From Parapedobacter sp. SGR-10 (GTDB lineage Bacteria; Bacteroidota; Bacteroidia; Sphingobacteriales; Sphingobacteriaceae), in the NCBI RefSeq assembly GCF_011030405.1, contig NZ_JAAJTJ010000020.1:1-64000 (forward strand): DNA of 64,000 nucleotides, in the 5' to 3' direction. Positions within the stretch are counted from its first letter, which is position 1, and the number at the start of each line of letters is the position of its first letter. Under the pieces are notes generated by a model, which saw only the letters and a list, made by a program, of their open reading frames with translations, was not told the origin of the DNA and ran no database searches. The translations under genes and the position numbers were made by a program. Below, piece after piece: positions 61,732 through 64,000 of the stretch.

Positions 61732-62922
61732 ATGTCGACATATACCCCAAAAATAAAGCCTCGCAATTCAGCAGCAGATACTCTCCCCTATCGCAAGAAG
61801 AGTAAACATTGGCTGACCCGTCTGAATGCCTGGTTGCATCTATGGCCCAGTATTGTGTCGGGCATTATCGTAGTATTGGTCTGTCTTACCGGGACGATCA
61901 TCGTATATGCCGACGAGATCATCGACGTCATGGCAGGTGATGCAAAGTATGTGGAAGCACAACAGCATAGAGTGTCCTCAGAGGCTATGATCGATGCCAT
62001 AGCGGCAAAAGACACATCCTTGTTCCTTGTGGAATGCTTATTTTACAAGGATCCCGATCGGAGCACACGCTTTCGGGCGTTCAATATGAAGAACCGACAT
62101 CTGACATTTATCTACGTCAACCCCTACACTGCAGAAGTACTTAAAATCGACGATAAGGCTCATTTTTTCTATGTCACGGCACATTTGCATGCAGACCTTT
62201 TGGCCGGTATGCCGGGAAGGATTACGGTTATTATCGCGACCATCATCTTCCTCATCAGTACGATTACAGGCCTCGTGCTATGGTGGCCCAAACGATGGAC
62301 GAGAAAAACCGTTAAAGACAGTTTTACCGTAAAATGGGCCGCAAAGTTCAAACGACTCAATTATGACCTGCACAATGTCTATGGTTTTTACTCCCTCATA
62401 CTCTGCTTTGTTCTGGGCTTCTCTGGCTTAATGATTTCGTTTCATTCCTGGATGGACTTTACCGTCAAGCTTGCCGGTGGGGCCACACACGAGGAGATAG
62501 AAAAATATGTACCTCCGCATATCGAAGGGAAAAAAGCTGTTGACTTTGTTCCTTTGGCCTATCGGGTATTCGAAGAGTTCCCTAACAAACCACACATTAT
62601 CATTTGGCCCTATACCATTGATAAGATGGGTGTATACGTCTTTAGGGCAGGTGTAGGCGGACTAAAAAGTATCGAAAACATGGAATTAAGCATTTTTGAT
62701 AAATATACAGGTGAACCTATCTCCGTAAAAAAGGAATTGGTCATCCATGAAAAAACAGAAAATATCGTATGGCAACTTCACATGGGACAATGGTGGGGCC
62801 AGCTTGGCAAGCTTTCCACATTCTTGGCCGGAATCATTGCCACATCGCTACCGATCACAGGTTTTATCATTTGGTGGGGAAAACGTAAAAAGAAACCTAA
62901 GCAGAGACAAGTATCTTCCTAG
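61732..62922 (+). CDS. PepSY-type membrane protein (PiuB/FoxB-like)
   Basis: A 396-residue inner-membrane protein with four helices (about 35-60, 165-190, 215-240, 365-390) and PepSY periplasmic segments. WLHLWPSIVSGIIVV, GLVLWWPKRW and GFIIWWGKRKKK are family-typical. Proteins of this group are linked to iron-siderophore reduction or cleavage in the periplasm. It ends the receptor operon. Role inferred. Confidence 0.88.
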   Translation: MSTYTPKIKPRNSAADTLPYRKKSKHWLTRLNAWLHLWPSIVSGIIVVLVCLTGTIIVYADEIIDVMAGDAKYVEAQQHRVSSEAMIDAIAAKDTSLFLVECLFYKDPDRSTRFRAFNMKNRHLTFIYVNPYTAEVLKIDDKAHFFYVTAHLHADLLAGMPGRITVIIATIIFLISTITGLVLWWPKRWTRKTVKDSFTVKWAAKFKRLNYDLHNVYGFYSLILCFVLGFSGLMISFHSWMDFTVKLAGGATHEEIEKYVPPHIEGKKAVDFVPLAYRVFEEFPNKPHIIIWPYTIDKMGVYVFRAGVGGLKSIENMELSIFDKYTGEPISVKKELVIHEKTENIVWQLHMGQWWGQLGKLSTFLAGIIATSLPITGFIIWWGKRKKKPKQRQVSS

Positions 62923-62943
62923 ACATGCTTATCTTTGGAAAGC

Positions 62944-63654
62944 ATGAAAAACACTCTTTTTCGATTTAAAGAATTTGAAGTCGACCAGACAGGTTGTGCC
63001 ATGAAGATCAATACAGACGGTGTACTGCTTGGAGCCATGGCAGACAGTGATGTACCACGGTATATCTTGGATATAGGTACCGGTACGGGCGTCATTGCGA
63101 TGATGTTGGCACAACGCTTTCCTTCAGCAAGTATTGATGCTGTAGAAATTGACAGCCAAGCAGTGGCAACAGCACAAAAAAACTTTCAACGATCTCCCTT
63201 TTTCGATAGACTACAGGTTATTGAAGGTCCGTTCGAGAATATCAAAAGGGAATACCTGTATGACCTGATCATCTCCAACCCTCCCTTTTATACCAACTCT
63301 CTACATAATCCCGATGAACGAAAAAAAACAGCCAGACATACGGATCTTACTTTTTTTACGACCATGCTGGCCTTTGCACAGAGAAGTCTACAAACGTCAG
63401 GGACGCTCCAACTGATATTGCCGACGGAACTAGCTGCTGAGATTACGGTATCAGCTAAAGATTACGGTCTGCACCTTGCTCACGCTATTTCTATCCGCTC
63501 TTTTGAAAACACAGAAGTAATCCGACAGATCATTTCTTTACAAAAAGCCGCAAACAAAATGGAAACCAGAGACAATTTTGTCATTTATGCTGAAAAAGGA
63601 GTCTACTCTACAGCATACAGAGATATATTGCAACCCTTTTTTCTGGCATTTTAG
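62944..63654 (+). CDS. trmN6: tRNA1(Val) (adenine37-N6)-methyltransferase
   Basis: A 236-residue class I methyltransferase. The ATG at 62944 (MKNTLFRFKEF) is preferred over a TTG at 62935. ILDIGTGTGVIAMMLAQ binds S-adenosylmethionine and SNPPFY is the amino-methyltransferase motif. It methylates A37 of tRNA1Val. It is close behind the PepSY gene but unrelated in function. Confidence 0.93.
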   Translation: MKNTLFRFKEFEVDQTGCAMKINTDGVLLGAMADSDVPRYILDIGTGTGVIAMMLAQRFPSASIDAVEIDSQAVATAQKNFQRSPFFDRLQVIEGPFENIKREYLYDLIISNPPFYTNSLHNPDERKKTARHTDLTFFTTMLAFAQRSLQTSGTLQLILPTELAAEITVSAKDYGLHLAHAISIRSFENTEVIRQIISLQKAANKMETRDNFVIYAEKGVYSTAYRDILQPFFLAF

Positions 63655-63725
63655 ATCAGTCACTAAGAAGCTGTTCGCTGGACTACATTTGCTTATGGAG
63701 TCAGAGCTCCTTTTTCATTTGTAAA

Positions 63726-63756
63726 GTCCTTAGACACCCTACGGAAATCTAAGGAT
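63726..63756. repeat. hairpin related to the 7238-7268 element
   Basis: GTCCTTAGA (63726-63734) pairs with TCTAAGGAT (63748-63756). The loop contains the 11 bases ACCCTACGGAA (63736-63746) also found in the loop at 7248-7258, while one stem pair has changed on both sides. It is followed by a CCTTGCTCC/CCTTTA low-complexity run. Confidence 0.7.
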
Positions 63757-63820
63757 AGTGATCCTTGCTCCTTTATCCTTACTCCTTGCTCCTTTACCCT
63801 CGTTCCTTTATCTTTGTTCT

Positions 63821-64000
63821 ATGAAAATAGGCCTACTTTCCGACACGCACAGTTATCTCGACGACGCCGTATTTAAACATTTTGACGCCTGTGATGAAGT
63901 ATGGCACGCCGGTGATTTTGGTGACATCGCCGTTTTCGAACAATTACATGCATTCAAACCTTTCAGAGGAGTGTACGGCAATATCGACCAAAAGGATATC
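63821..64000 (+). CDS. metallophosphoesterase, YfcE/MJ0936 type (cut by window end)
   Basis: Only the first 60 residues are present, starting MKIGLLSDTHSYLDDAVFKH. The metal-binding motifs SDTH and HAGDFGD and GNID are intact. Such enzymes hydrolyse phosphodiesters in the cytoplasm. The rest lies beyond the window. Confidence 0.88.
   Translation, partial: MKIGLLSDTHSYLDDAVFKHFDACDEVWHAGDFGDIAVFEQLHAFKPFRGVYGNIDQKDI

Noticed and set aside
63757..63820. CCTTGCTCC/CCTTTA tandem run as a functional repeat
   Set aside because: It is low-complexity pyrimidine-rich sequence of a type common between genes in this group, with no regular unit length.
1..64000. tRNA, rRNA, riboswitch or transposase genes
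   Set aside because: I looked for cloverleaf-like stretches, conserved ribosomal sequence and transposase motifs and found none convincing; a covariance-model search would be needed for certainty.

Overview
The window looks like chromosomal DNA of a Bacteroidota bacterium, most probably of the Sphingobacteriaceae (Sphingobacterium-like). The evidence is a type B type-IX-secretion C-terminal domain, three HmuY-like lipoproteins, two SusC/FecA-style TonB receptors, an S46 dipeptidyl-peptidase, a histone-H1-like small protein, a cbb3 oxidase with family-typical fusions, a promoter of the Bacteroidota form TTTG-N19-TAnnTTTG, and mostly weak Shine-Dalgarno sequences. No tRNA, rRNA, CRISPR array, transposase or phage gene was seen.

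Layout. 1-3.3 kb: a small lipoprotein and a three-gene ABC system whose permease carries an internal histidine-rich loop (probably metal-linked). 3.3-7.0 kb: housekeeping genes (rsmE, CNNM/CorC protein, ppa, DedA, HIT). 7.1-11.6 kb: a cbb3 oxidase operon ending in a truncated hemoglobin. 11.7-15.1 kb: ECF sigma factor, glyA, a membrane-anchored protein and an IscA-type protein. 15.3-25.9 kb: a heme-assimilation island with a PchR-like regulator, hmuT-hmuU-hmuVS on one strand and, divergently, a TonB receptor, three HmuY-like lipoproteins and a heme oxygenase. 26.2-32.3 kb: S46 peptidase, H1-like protein, dipeptide epimerase with a coupled 38-residue membrane ORF, and a seven-repeat lipoprotein facing a LuxR-type regulator. 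32.8-38.8 kb: gltBD. 38.9-48.5 kb: a five-gene surface-protein operon with a TPR/AraC-type regulator upstream. 48.6-50.7 kb: a decayed endonuclease/phosphatase gene and a lactonase. 50.7-62.9 kb: a siderophore-iron island (flavin-type reductase, binding protein, ATPase, two permeases, YncE-like protein, ferric-siderophore esterase, TonB receptor, DUF4374 lipoprotein, PepSY membrane protein). 62.9-64 kb: trmN6 and the start of a phosphodiesterase.

How it fits together. The window is dominated by metal acquisition. Heme is captured at the surface (HmuY-like proteins, receptor), carried inward (HmuT/U/V) and opened by a HmuS-like domain fused to the ATPase and/or by heme oxygenase. A catechol-type siderophore appears to be imported intact and its iron released in the cytoplasm by esterase and reductase. 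A near-palindromic 17-mer close to TTTAGAATNATTCTAAA lies upstream of the heme genes, the AraC regulator, the esterase, the siderophore receptor and, less perfectly, gltB; a half-site lies upstream of the histidine-rich ABC system. It is probably a Fur-family operator.

The most unusual items are the HmuV-HmuS fusion, the histidine-rich loop inside the FtsX-type permease, the surface operon with a shared repeat module, the 4-base-coupled micro-ORF behind the epimerase, and several families of small palindromic repeats, one of them a 205-bp MITE-like element inside the siderophore operon.
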